This document shows, piece after piece, positions 44,104-51,997 of a stretch of DNA of 64,000 bases. The position numbers were made by a program, and so were the translations under genes. Below the pieces are notes generated by a model. It was not told the origin of the DNA. It saw nothing but the letters and a program-made list of their open reading frames with translations, and ran no database searches. Each line of letters begins with the position of its first letter. The stretch's first letter is position 1. This stretch comes from Pleodorina starrii (taxonomy: Eukaryota > Chlorophyta > Chlorophyceae > Chlamydomonadales > Volvocaceae). The DNA is taken from the NCBI GenBank assembly GCA_030267565.1, contig BRXU01000063.1, positions 1 to 64,000 on the forward strand. The letters are read 5' to 3'.

Positions 44104-45774
44104 TCAGGAGGTCGGGAGCATCCAGGCCAGCACGTTGGACTGCAGGAACACCAGGGTGCACAGCAGCAGGAGCAGGCCGAGGGACCACCAGATGACCGAG
44201 CGGAAGATGGCGGACTCCTTGCCCTCCATGCCCACCGCGGTCGCGGCGATGGCCAGGGACTGCGGCGAGATCATCTTGCCCACCACGCCGCCGGAGGTGT
44301 TCGCCGCCGTCATGAGGTGCGGATCGAGGCCGGTGCCCTCGGCGGCGGTCTTCTGGAGGTTGGAGAACAGCGCGTTGGCGGAGGTGTCGGAGCCGGTGAC
44401 CGCGGTGCCCAGCCAGCCGAGCACGGGGGAGAGGAACGCGAAGGCCGCGCCGAGACCGGCCACCCAGGTGCCGATCGAGATGGTCTGGCCGGACGTGTTC
44501 ATGACGTAGGCCAGGGAGAGCACGCTCATGATGGTCAGTGCGGAGAAGCGCATCTTCCAGAACGAGCGCCCGATCTCCGCCACGGCGTTGCCCACCGAGA
44601 GCCGGAAGCGGCCGTTGCCGTGGAACACCGAGTAGATGACGGCGACGAGCAGGCCTGTGATCAGCAGCAGCGTGCCCGGGCTGGAGAGCCACTGGAACTT
44701 GTAGATGGTGCTCGTGACCGGCTCGCCGGCTGCGTTGAGGAGGTGTCCGTGCAGGCCCGGCCAGGGGATGGAGATGTCGGTGGCGGCCAGGGCCCCCGGG
44801 ATGCTCACGCCGAGGGTCCACAGCTTGGCCAGGCCGAAGACCGCGACCACCAGGACGTAGGGCAGCACGGCCATCCACACGCGTGCCGGGGTCAGCCCCT
44901 CGGGTGCGGGAGGCTTCTCCACGCCGAGGCGGGTGCGGACGGCGTCGGCGCCCTTGGGGCGCCAGAAGCGCAGGAGGATCACCGCGGCGGCCAGGCCGGT
45001 GAGGGAGGCAACCACGTCGGTGAGCTCGTAGGAGAAGTACGTGGCGCACCACCACTGGGCGATCGCGAAGGAGACGCCGATGACCAGCGCGGCCAGCCAC
45101 GCCTCCTTGAGCCCGCGCACGCCGTCGATGATGAACAGCAGGATGAACGGCACCATGACCGCGAAGAACGGCGCCTGGTGGCCGACGACCGCGCCGATCC
45201 GCGCGGGGTCCAGGCCGGTCAGCACGCCGGCGGTGGTGATCGGGATGGCGATCGCGCCGAACGCCACGGGCGCGGTGTTGGCGATGAGCACCACGGTGGC
45301 CGTCTTCAGGGGCTTGAGCCCCAGCGCCAGGATCATGGTCGCGGTGATCGCGACGGGCGCGCCGAAGCCGGCGAGGGCCTCGAGCAGGCCGCCGAAGCAG
45401 AACGCGATGAGCACGGCCTGGATGCGCAGGTCCCCGCCGCCGATGGTGTCGAAGATGGTCCGCAGGTCCTCGAAGCGGCCGCTGAGGACGGTCACCTGGT
45501 AGAACCACAGCGCCATGACCACGATCCACACGATGGGGAACAGGCCGTAGACCGCGCCCTGGGTGGCGGAGAGCAGTGTGAGGGAGAGCGGCATGCCGAA
45601 GGCCAGGACGGCGACGACGATCGCCGCCAGCAGCGCGGTGGCGCCCGAGACGTGGGCGCGGGCCTTGACGCCCAGCAGCATGACGAAGAACGTGAGCAGA
45701 GGGATGGTGCCGACGAGGGCGGAGAGCGCGACGCTCCCGCCGACGGCATCGGTCATCGCGGTAAAGGTGGTCAC
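44104..45774 (-). CDS. lctP: L-lactate permease
   Basis: Lactate/proton symporter of the LctP/LldP family, 556 residues, about 13-14 helices. Family blocks include AFCFGGLLEALAGFGAPVAIT, GHQAPFFAVMVPFILL and GWLGTAVTGSDTSANALFSNLQ; NTSGGVVGKMISPQSLAIA is near the end. I place the start at GTG 45774 (GGGAG upstream), which leaves a short N terminus before helix 1; the frame is open to 45951 but that part spans the promoter and operators. It is divergent from lutABC. Confidence 0.94.
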   Translation of the reverse strand: MTTFTAMTDAVGGSVALSALVGTIPLLTFFVMLLGVKARAHVSGATALLAAIVVAVLAFGMPLSLTLLSATQGAVYGLFPIVWIVVMALWFYQVTVLSGRFEDLRTIFDTIGGGDLRIQAVLIAFCFGGLLEALAGFGAPVAITATMILALGLKPLKTATVVLIANTAPVAFGAIAIPITTAGVLTGLDPARIGAVVGHQAPFFAVMVPFILLFIIDGVRGLKEAWLAALVIGVSFAIAQWWCATYFSYELTDVVASLTGLAAAVILLRFWRPKGADAVRTRLGVEKPPAPEGLTPARVWMAVLPYVLVVAVFGLAKLWTLGVSIPGALAATDISIPWPGLHGHLLNAAGEPVTSTIYKFQWLSSPGTLLLITGLLVAVIYSVFHGNGRFRLSVGNAVAEIGRSFWKMRFSALTIMSVLSLAYVMNTSGQTISIGTWVAGLGAAFAFLSPVLGWLGTAVTGSDTSANALFSNLQKTAAEGTGLDPHLMTAANTSGGVVGKMISPQSLAIAATAVGMEGKESAIFRSVIWWSLGLLLLLCTLVFLQSNVLAWMLPTS

Positions 45775-45838
45775 TCGGACTCCCAGGGACGGGGACGGAC
45801 GGAACGGTGCGTGGCCGACGGGGAACGCGTCACGGCTA

Positions 45839-45849
45839 TGGTCGGACCA
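45839..45849. promoter_or_regulatory. GntR operator 1, TGGTCGGACCA
   Basis: Near-perfect 11-base palindrome TGGTC-N-GACCA, 65 bp upstream of the lctP start and just downstream of its predicted promoter. The form matches FadR-type GntR sites. Confidence 0.78.
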
Positions 45850-45852
45850 CAA

Positions 45853-45863
45853 TGGTCTGACCA
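45853..45863. promoter_or_regulatory. GntR operator 2, TGGTCTGACCA
   Basis: Second palindrome, 14 bp centre to centre from operator 1, abutting the predicted lctP -10 element. Side-by-side sites suggest cooperative dimers. Confidence 0.8.
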
Positions 45864-45866
45864 CGA

Positions 45867-45895
45867 AGAGTACATGAGCCACGTCACACGGCCAA
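45867..45895 (-). promoter_or_regulatory. Predicted lctP promoter
   Basis: On the minus strand: -35 TTGGCC (45895-45890), 17-base spacer, -10 TACTCT (45872-45867). Both operators lie immediately downstream, over the expected start of transcription. Confidence 0.6.
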
Positions 45896-45933
45896 CCGCT
45901 CTCCCGAGGTGGCGCGATCGTTGCGCCGGTCGA

Positions 45934-45962
45934 TTGTGTGACGGGGTTCACCGGTCTAGCAT
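45934..45962 (+). promoter_or_regulatory. Predicted lutABC promoter
   Basis: -35 TTGTGT (45934-45939), 17-base spacer, -10 TAGCAT (45957-45962). A GntR operator begins at the last base of the -10. Confidence 0.62.
45937..45952. promoter_or_regulatory. CRP/GlxR-like site over the lutA -35
   Basis: TGTGACGGGGTTCACC matches TGTGA-N6-TCACA except for the last base. It overlaps the -35 element of the lutA promoter, so carbon-source control by a GlxR-type protein is plausible. Confidence 0.55.
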
Positions 45963-45972
45963 GGTCAGACCA
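45962..45972. promoter_or_regulatory. GntR operator 3, TGGTCAGACCA
   Basis: Third copy of the palindrome, starting at the lutA -10 and covering the predicted transcription start, a repressor position. Confidence 0.82.
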
Positions 45973-46025
45973 CAGGCGGCCCGGCGTCGTCGTCCCGTCT
46001 TCCCGCTCCCGACTCCGGAGGTCGC

Positions 46026-46877
46026 ATGAGAATCGCCCTGTTCGCCACGTGCATCGTGGACGCGATGTATCCGCGGGTCGCGCTGGCCACCGTGCGGGTG
46101 CTCGAGCGGCTCGGCCACGAGGTGGTGTTCCCGCCCGGCCAGGGCTGCTGCTCCCAGATGCACGTCAACAGCGGCTACTTCGACGACGCCCTGCCCGTGG
46201 TCCGCAACCACGTGCAGGCCTTCTCCGCCGTGGACTACGACGTCGCCGTGGCGCCCTCGGGCTCCTGCGTCGCCTCCCTGGGCCACCAGCAGCCGATGAT
46301 CGCCCGCGCCGGCGGGGACGAGGCCCTCGCCCAGGAGGCCGCAGCCGTCGCCGCCACCACCTACGAGCTCTCGCAGCTGCTGACCGACGTGCTCGGCGTC
46401 CACGACGCGGCCGCGCAGCTCGGCTCCTGGTTCCCCCACCGGGTGACCTACCACCCGTCCTGCCACGGGATGCGGCTGCTGCGCCTGGGGGACCGGCAGA
46501 AGGACCTGGTCGCCTCGGTCGGGGACATCGACTTCGTGGAGCTGCCCGACGCCGAGGAGTGCTGCGGCTTCGGCGGGACCTTCTCGTTCAAGAACCCGGA
46601 CGTCTCCGCCGCGATGGCCGAGGAGAAGATCGACAACATCGTCTCCACCGGGGCCGAGCTGTGCACCGGGGGAGATGCCTCCTGCCTGATGCACCTGGGC
46701 GGGGCCATGAACCGCCGGGGAACGGGTGCGGGCACCGTCCACTTCGCCGAGATCCTCGCGTCCACCCGTGAGAACCCGCTCGAGGTCTCCGGGCCGGTCG
46801 AGCTGTCCATCCCGGGGCCGGGGGCGCGCCGCACGGCGTCGTCCTCGGCCCCCCGCACGACCGGAGGAGCTCGATGA
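46026..46877 (+). CDS. lutA: LutA, (Fe-S)-binding lactate-oxidation subunit
   Basis: Part of the LutABC complex that oxidises L-lactate to pyruvate. Two CCG-type cysteine blocks are seen: FPPGQGCCSQMHVNSGY and, later, DAEECCGFGGTFSFKNP; VTYHPSCHGMRLL lies between. 283 residues, about 40 longer at the C terminus than usual, the tail being Ala/Ser/Arg-rich. ATG 46026 has GGAGG upstream. lutB starts inside its stop codon (ATGA). Regulated, I infer, by the GntR protein at 43267. Confidence 0.93.
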   Translation: MRIALFATCIVDAMYPRVALATVRVLERLGHEVVFPPGQGCCSQMHVNSGYFDDALPVVRNHVQAFSAVDYDVAVAPSGSCVASLGHQQPMIARAGGDEALAQEAAAVAATTYELSQLLTDVLGVHDAAAQLGSWFPHRVTYHPSCHGMRLLRLGDRQKDLVASVGDIDFVELPDAEECCGFGGTFSFKNPDVSAAMAEEKIDNIVSTGAELCTGGDASCLMHLGGAMNRRGTGAGTVHFAEILASTRENPLEVSGPVELSIPGPGARRTASSSAPRTTGGAR

Positions 46878-48481
46878 GCCGCACGGCCCTGGGCATGCCC
46901 GCCGTCCGCCCCGTCCACGGCCAGGGGAACCTGCACGCGCAGACCGCGTTCCCCGCCGCGGCGAAGGCCGAGATGGGCAACACGCAGATGCGCGCCAACA
47001 TCCGCCACGCCACCCACACCATCCGCGGCAAGCGCGCCGCGGTGGCGGGGGAGCTGCCCGACTGGGAAGAGCTGCGCTCCGCCGGCTCCGCGATCAAGGA
47101 GCAGGTCATGGCGAACCTGCCGCACCTGCTCGAGGAGTTCGAGCGCAACCTCACGGCCCGCGGCGGCACCGTGCACTGGGCGCGCGACGCCGAGGAGGCC
47201 AACCGGATCGTCACCGAGCTCGTGCAGGCCACCGGGTCCACCGACGTCATCAAGATCAAGTCCATGGCGACCCAGGAGATCGGCCTCGAGGCCCACCTCG
47301 AGGAGCACGGGATCACCGCCACGGAGACGGACCTGGCCGAGCTGATCGTCCAGCTGGGCCACGACAAGCCGTCCCACATCCTGGTCCCGGCGATCCACAA
47401 GAACCGGCACGAGATCCGCGACATCTTCCTCGCCGAGATGGCCGAGACCGACGAGACGCTCACCTCCGAGCCCCGGGACCTCGCCGAGGCCGCCCGCACC
47501 CACCTGCGGGAGAAGTTCCTCTCCACCTCCGTGGCGGTCTCCGGGGCGAACTTCGGCGTGGCCTCCACCGGGACGCTGACCGTGGTGGAGTCCGAGGGCA
47601 ACGGCCGCATGTGCCTGACCCTGCCCGAGACCCTGATCACCGTGATGGGCATCGAGAAGATCGTGCCCACCTTCCAGGACCTCGAGGTGTTCCTGCAGCT
47701 GCTCCCGCGCTCCTCCACCGGGGAGCGGATGAACCCCTACACCTCGATGTGGACCGGTGTGACACCGGGGGACGGCCCGCAGAACGTGCACGTGGTGCTC
47801 CTGGACAACGGCCGCACCGCGGTGCTCGACGACCCCTCCGGGCGCTCGGCGCTGCACTGCATCCGCTGCTCGGCGTGCCTGAACGTCTGCCCGGTCTACG
47901 AGCAGGCCGGCGGTCACGCCTACGGCTCCACCTACCCGGGGCCCATCGGGGCGATCCTCTCCCCGCAGCTGACCGGCATCACCTCCGAGCAGAACGCCTC
48001 CCTGCCCTACGCCTCCTCGCTGTGCGGGGCCTGCTACGACGTGTGCCCGGTGAAGATCAACATCCCGGAGATTCTCGTGCACCTGCGCGACGAGGACGTG
48101 CGCACCCAGCACGGCGAACGCTCCGACGACGGCGCCGCCGCGGCACCGGCCCGGACCCGGCGCCTGCCGCAGGCCCCGTCCGAGATGGACCTCATGATGA
48201 AGGGGGCGTCCTTCGTGATGTCCTCCGGCAAGCGCATGGCGCTCGCCGAGAAGGCCCTCCCGCTGGGCCGGGCCGTGGCGGGCAGGGACCGCGCGATCAG
48301 CTGGCTGCCCGGCACGGCCGGAGGCTGGACCGACGAGCGGGACATCCCCGCCCCGCCGAAGGAGTCCTTCCGCAACTGGTGGGCCAAGCACGCCGACGAG
48401 ACGCAGCAGCGGGTGGCCGCCGACGGCGGCCCGCACGACGGGACCGCGGACGACACCCAGCACGACGGGGGAGAGCGATGA
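46874..48481 (+). CDS. lutB: LutB, iron-sulfur lactate-oxidation subunit
   Basis: 535 residues. The N-terminal LUD domain contains KIKSMATQEIGLEAHLEEHGI and VSGANFGVASTGTLTVVESEGNGR. The C-terminal ferredoxin-like part has two 4Fe-4S blocks, CIRCSACLNVCPVYEQAGGHAYGS and SLCGACYDVCPVKINIPE. It would pass electrons from lactate to the membrane. The tail after about 415 is longer than in Bacillus LutB, with a HADE-rich end. It overlaps lutA and lutC by four bases each. Confidence 0.95.
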   Translation: MSRTALGMPAVRPVHGQGNLHAQTAFPAAAKAEMGNTQMRANIRHATHTIRGKRAAVAGELPDWEELRSAGSAIKEQVMANLPHLLEEFERNLTARGGTVHWARDAEEANRIVTELVQATGSTDVIKIKSMATQEIGLEAHLEEHGITATETDLAELIVQLGHDKPSHILVPAIHKNRHEIRDIFLAEMAETDETLTSEPRDLAEAARTHLREKFLSTSVAVSGANFGVASTGTLTVVESEGNGRMCLTLPETLITVMGIEKIVPTFQDLEVFLQLLPRSSTGERMNPYTSMWTGVTPGDGPQNVHVVLLDNGRTAVLDDPSGRSALHCIRCSACLNVCPVYEQAGGHAYGSTYPGPIGAILSPQLTGITSEQNASLPYASSLCGACYDVCPVKINIPEILVHLRDEDVRTQHGERSDDGAAAAPARTRRLPQAPSEMDLMMKGASFVMSSGKRMALAEKALPLGRAVAGRDRAISWLPGTAGGWTDERDIPAPPKESFRNWWAKHADETQQRVAADGGPHDGTADDTQHDGGER

Positions 48482-49119
48482 CCGACGCCAGGACCGAGAT
48501 CCTCAACCGGATCCGCGGGGCGCTGCACGACACGCCCGCGCCCGCACCGGCGGAGCGCACCTACCGCCGCGCCTCGGACCGGCCGCACGAGGAGGTCGTC
48601 GAGATGCTCGAGGACCGGCTGGTCGACTACAAGGCCTCGGTGCACCACGAGACCCCCGCCACCCTGCCGGGACGGATCGCCGAGTTGCTGGGCGCGTCCG
48701 CCCGCTACGTGGTGCCCGAGGGCCTGGACCGCGCCTGGCTGCCCGAAGAATCGGGCATGCGGCGGGTCATCGTGGACCCCAACGACGCCCGGGCGGCCTC
48801 CGCGCTCGGGGTGCGGGAGCTCAACGCCGTGGATGCCGTGGTGACGTCCTCGACCGTCTCCTGCGCCGAGACCGGCACCATCTTCCTCACCGGCCGCCCC
48901 GACGAGGGCCGCCGGGCGATCAGCCTGGTCCCCGACCACCACATCTGCGTGGTGCCGCTGGACTCGGTGGTCGAGCTGATCCCCGAGGCCCTCGCCCTGG
49001 TGGAGCCCACGGCCCCGGTCACCATGATCTCCGGGCCGTCCGCGACCTCGGACATCGAGCTCGAGCGCGTGGAGGGCGTGCACGGGCCCCGGACGCTGGA
49101 CGTGATCCTGCTCGGCTGA
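48478..49119 (+). CDS. lutC: LutC, LUD-domain lactate-oxidation subunit
   Basis: 213 residues with a LUD domain: AVDAVVTSSTVSCAETGTIFLTG, the SLVPDHHICVVPLDSVVELIPEAL block and the end GPSATSDIELERVEGVHGPR. This is the standard LutC order. ATG 48478 overlaps the lutB stop. A two-level hairpin follows at 49197-49240, closing the lutABC operon. Confidence 0.94.
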   Translation: MTDARTEILNRIRGALHDTPAPAPAERTYRRASDRPHEEVVEMLEDRLVDYKASVHHETPATLPGRIAELLGASARYVVPEGLDRAWLPEESGMRRVIVDPNDARAASALGVRELNAVDAVVTSSTVSCAETGTIFLTGRPDEGRRAISLVPDHHICVVPLDSVVELIPEALALVEPTAPVTMISGPSATSDIELERVEGVHGPRTLDVILLG

Positions 49120-49196
49120 GCTCCCGCACCCACCGCACGGTGGTCTCCCGCCGCGCGGCTGCGGCTCCGTACAGTGGACGTCGTCGGACGTCACGA

Positions 49197-49240
49197 GCGG
49201 CCGGTCCGGGTCCTCCCGCGGGAGGGGCCGGACCGGCCGC
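49197..49240 (+). terminator. Terminator after lutABC
   Basis: GCGGCCGGTCCGG (49197-49209) pairs with CCGGACCGGCCGC (49228-49240), and the loop holds a second palindrome (CCTCCCGCGGGAGG). It lies 78 bp past lutC. Confidence 0.72.
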
Positions 49241-49258
49241 GGCACGGGAGGGGCAGCG

Positions 49259-49585
49259 GTGAGACGGGTTCTGGGACGTCCTGTGGACGAGCAGACGCGG
49301 TGCGTGCACTACCGCACGCCGCTGGACGTGGTCGCGATCAAGTTCTGGTGCTGCCAGGAGTACTACCCTTGTCATCTGTGCCACGAGGAGACCGCCGGCC
49401 ATCCGGCGGCGCAGTGGCCGGTCGAGGAGCAGGACGCCGAGGCCGTGCTCTGCGGGGTCTGCGGCCACGAGCTCTCCGTGCGGGAGTACCTGGCGGTGGA
49501 CGGCTGTCCGCGGTGCGCGGCACGGTTCAACCCGGGCTGCGCCCTGCACGCCGATCTGTACTTCGAGCCGGCACCCCGGGACTGA
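49259..49585 (+). CDS. CHY zinc-finger protein
   Basis: 108 residues with a zf-CHY domain: TRCVHYRTPLDVVAIKFWCC, then YYPCHLCHEE, CGVCGHEL and CPRCAARFNPGC, giving at least nine Cys/His in zinc-binding order. The fold is shared with the mitochondrial import factor Hot13 and plant CHY proteins; stand-alone bacterial copies have no set role. GTG 49259 follows GGGAGGGG. A terminator follows at once, so it is a single-gene unit. Confidence 0.85.
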   Translation: MRRVLGRPVDEQTRCVHYRTPLDVVAIKFWCCQEYYPCHLCHEETAGHPAAQWPVEEQDAEAVLCGVCGHELSVREYLAVDGCPRCAARFNPGCALHADLYFEPAPRD

Positions 49586-49587
49586 GA

Positions 49588-49615
49588 CGCCCCGGGACCC
49601 AGGCGTCCCGGGGCG
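49588..49615 (+). terminator. Terminator after the CHY gene
   Basis: CGCCCCGGGAC (49588-49598) and GTCCCGGGGCG (49605-49615), perfect 11-bp stem with a 6-base loop, 2 bp past the stop. Confidence 0.78.
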
Positions 49616-49696
49616 GCTGCAGCCCCTCCCGGACGCACCGGGGCGCGGCAGCGGCCGCCCGCCGCTGAGCAGGACGAGGAGAGGACGGCTTCCACG

Positions 49697-50455
49697 GTGT
49701 CGATCAAGCATCCGCTGCGGGACCGGTCCCGCCGGGCGGAGTCGTCCGTCCCGCCGGGGCCGCCGGGGACCCGGTCCTCGGCGATCCGGCTGACCGGGGT
49801 CACGGTCACCCGGGAGGGCCAGGACGTCCTGCGCGACGTCGACCTGTGCCTGGACGAACAGCGCATCGCGGTGATCGGGCTCAACGGGTCGGGCAAGTCC
49901 ACTTTGGTGCGCCTGCTCAACGGACTGCTGCTGCCCACCCGGGGCACCGTGCAGGTCGGTGGGCTGTCCACCGCGACCGACGCCAAGCGCATCCGGCGGC
50001 AGGTGTGCTTCGTGTTCCAGAACCCGGAGAACCAGATCGTGATGCCGCTGGTGGCCGAGGACCTCGCCTTCGGGGCGAAGAACCTGGGCCTGCGCGGGGA
50101 CGAGCTCTCCGCCCGGGTGGACGGGGTGCTGGAACGGCTGGGCATTCCCCACCTGGCCGAGCGGGAGTCCTACGCCCTGTCCGGGGGCGAGAAGCAGCTG
50201 GTGGCCCTGGCCTCGGTGCTGGTGATGGAGCCGTCCACGATCGTCTTCGACGAGCCGACCACCATGCTCGACCGGCGCAACCGGCGCCGGCTGCAGGCCA
50301 CCATCGACGAGCTCGACCAGCGGGCCGTCGTGGTGACCCACGACCTGGAGCTGATCGGCGGCTACGACCGGGTGCTGGTGGTGCACGAGGGCCGGATCGC
50401 CTTCGACGGCGCCCCCGGACCGGCCGTCGCGTTCTACTGCGGGATCAGCGACTGA
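49697..50455 (+). CDS. bioM: BioM, ECF transporter ATPase for biotin
   Basis: Energy-coupling-factor ATPase, 252 residues. Walker A is GLNGSGKST, the Q loop FQNPENQIVMP is typical of ECF ATPases, the ABC signature is ALSGGEKQL, Walker B TIVFDEPTTMLD and the switch His is in VVVTHDLE. A single ATPase (not two) with one EcfT and BioY is the dedicated group-I biotin module. GTG 49697. The stop overlaps the next start (TGATG). The first 30 residues are basic and proline-rich and probably disordered. Confidence 0.9.
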   Translation: MSIKHPLRDRSRRAESSVPPGPPGTRSSAIRLTGVTVTREGQDVLRDVDLCLDEQRIAVIGLNGSGKSTLVRLLNGLLLPTRGTVQVGGLSTATDAKRIRRQVCFVFQNPENQIVMPLVAEDLAFGAKNLGLRGDELSARVDGVLERLGIPHLAERESYALSGGEKQLVALASVLVMEPSTIVFDEPTTMLDRRNRRRLQATIDELDQRAVVVTHDLELIGGYDRVLVVHEGRIAFDGAPGPAVAFYCGISD

Positions 50456-51162
50456 TGGGCGCGGCCCGGCAGCAGGACGCCCGGACCGGCGCCGCCCGCC
50501 CCCACGGCGCCCGACCCCACGGTGACGGTGGGCTCCACCGTGCCGGGCCCACCGGTGTGCTGGCCCGGATCCCGGCCGGACCCAAGTTCGCGTTCCTGTT
50601 CGCCGCCAGCCTCGGCATCTACGCCGTGACGCACCTGGGCGTCCAGCTCGCCGTCCTCGGCCTGGCCGTGGCCGCCGCCTGGGCGACCCGCACCCCGGTC
50701 GCCCGCCTGGCACGGCTGCTGGCCGGGCTGCTGCTCATCGTGGGGATCGTCTTCCTCACCCTGGGGTTCACCACGACCTGGGAGGCGGCGGCGGTGGCAT
50801 CCCTGCGGCTGCTGAGCCTGTGCCTGTTCGCCTGGGCGGTGAGCCTGTCCACCACGTTCGCCCAGATGCTGGCCCTGTTCGAGCGGCTGCTGGCCCCGAC
50901 CCGGCACCTGGGGCTGAACCCGGCCCAGATGAGCCTGGCCCTGTCGATGACGATCCGGTTCATCCCGCAGATCCGCACCCAGTACCTCGAGGTCCGCGAG
51001 GCCCAGTTCGCCCGCGGGCTGCACAACAGTCCGGTGGCCGTGCTGGTGCCCCTGCTGGTGCGGACCCTGGAGTCGGCCCAGGAGATCGCCTCCGCCCTTG
51101 ACGCTCGCTGCTACGACTCCGCGCCCCCACCACGGGCCACGTCCCGGACCGCCACCGACTGA
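50455..51162 (+). CDS. bioN: BioN, ECF transporter transmembrane subunit
   Basis: EcfT-type membrane subunit, 235 residues, about five helices. The two cytoplasmic coupling motifs are REAQFARGL and, less conserved, ALDARCYDS (A-R-G family form). An N-terminal tail of about 40 residues is rich in Arg, Gly and His. ATG 50455 overlaps the bioM stop. It couples ATP hydrolysis by BioM to substrate release from BioY. Confidence 0.87.
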   Translation: MGAARQQDARTGAARPHGARPHGDGGLHRAGPTGVLARIPAGPKFAFLFAASLGIYAVTHLGVQLAVLGLAVAAAWATRTPVARLARLLAGLLLIVGIVFLTLGFTTTWEAAAVASLRLLSLCLFAWAVSLSTTFAQMLALFERLLAPTRHLGLNPAQMSLALSMTIRFIPQIRTQYLEVREAQFARGLHNSPVAVLVPLLVRTLESAQEIASALDARCYDSAPPPRATSRTATD

Positions 51163-51300
51163 CCCCTGGCCCACCCCGACCCTCCCACCCGGACGGATCC
51201 AGCCCGTTCGTTCCAGCCCGACCGTCACCGCCCCGACCGTTCCAGACGTCTCCGCCCCGCCTGCTCGAGCCCCGCCGCTCGTCCCCGATCGAAGGACCCC

Positions 51301-51912
51301 ATGACCGCCATGACCTCCCGGACCGCCGACAGCTCCCGGACCACCCAGAACACCGTCCTGGTGGCCGTGTTCGCCGCCCTCATCGCCGCCCTGGGCCTGG
51401 TGCCCCCGATCACGGTGGGGATCATCCCGGTGCCCATCACGCTGCAGACCCTCGGGGTGATGCTCGCCGGTGCGCTGCTCGGGCCGGTGCGCGGGATGCT
51501 CTCCGTCGTCGTCCTGCACGCCCTGGTGCTGGCCGGGCTGCCGCTGCTGGCCGGGGGCCGGGGCGGGCTCGGGGTGTTCCTGGGCCCGACCGGCGGCTAC
51601 CTGGTCGGGTGGATCCCCGCGGCCCTGGTGATCGGGGCGCTGGTGCAGTACTGGGCGATCCGGCGCACCGGCCGCACTGCCCGCTTCGCCGCGGTGCTGC
51701 TGAGCGTGGTCGTGGGCGGCATCGCGGTGATCTACGCCTTCGGCATTCCGTGGACGGCCGTGGTCACCGGGCTGCCGCTGTCCACCTCCGCCCTGGGCGC
51801 CCTCGTCTTCATCCCGGGGGACCTGCTGAAGGCGGTCGTGGCGACCCTGGCCGCGATCAACGTCCACCGCAGCTACCGCCGGCTCCTGGGCGGGACGCCC
51901 ACCGCCCGCTGA
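51301..51912 (+). CDS. bioY: BioY, biotin-binding ECF component
   Basis: 203 residues, six helices. BioY blocks are PPITVGIIPVPITLQTLGVMLAGALLGP, GLPLLAGGRGGLGVFLGPTGGYLVGW and, near the end, FIPGDLLKAVVATLAA. It binds biotin with high affinity. ATG 51301 lies 138 bp past bioN, a gap long enough for a promoter of its own; I see no BirA- or BioQ-like palindrome there. The ligase and thiolase follow on the same strand. Confidence 0.92.
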   Translation: MTAMTSRTADSSRTTQNTVLVAVFAALIAALGLVPPITVGIIPVPITLQTLGVMLAGALLGPVRGMLSVVVLHALVLAGLPLLAGGRGGLGVFLGPTGGYLVGWIPAALVIGALVQYWAIRRTGRTARFAAVLLSVVVGGIAVIYAFGIPWTAVVTGLPLSTSALGALVFIPGDLLKAVVATLAAINVHRSYRRLLGGTPTAR

Positions 51913-51997
51913 CCACGGGGAGCACCGCCCGCCGGCAGCCGTCATCCATGACTCACGGCCGCACCCGCAGCGCGAGACCATCACCGAGGACGAGGAC

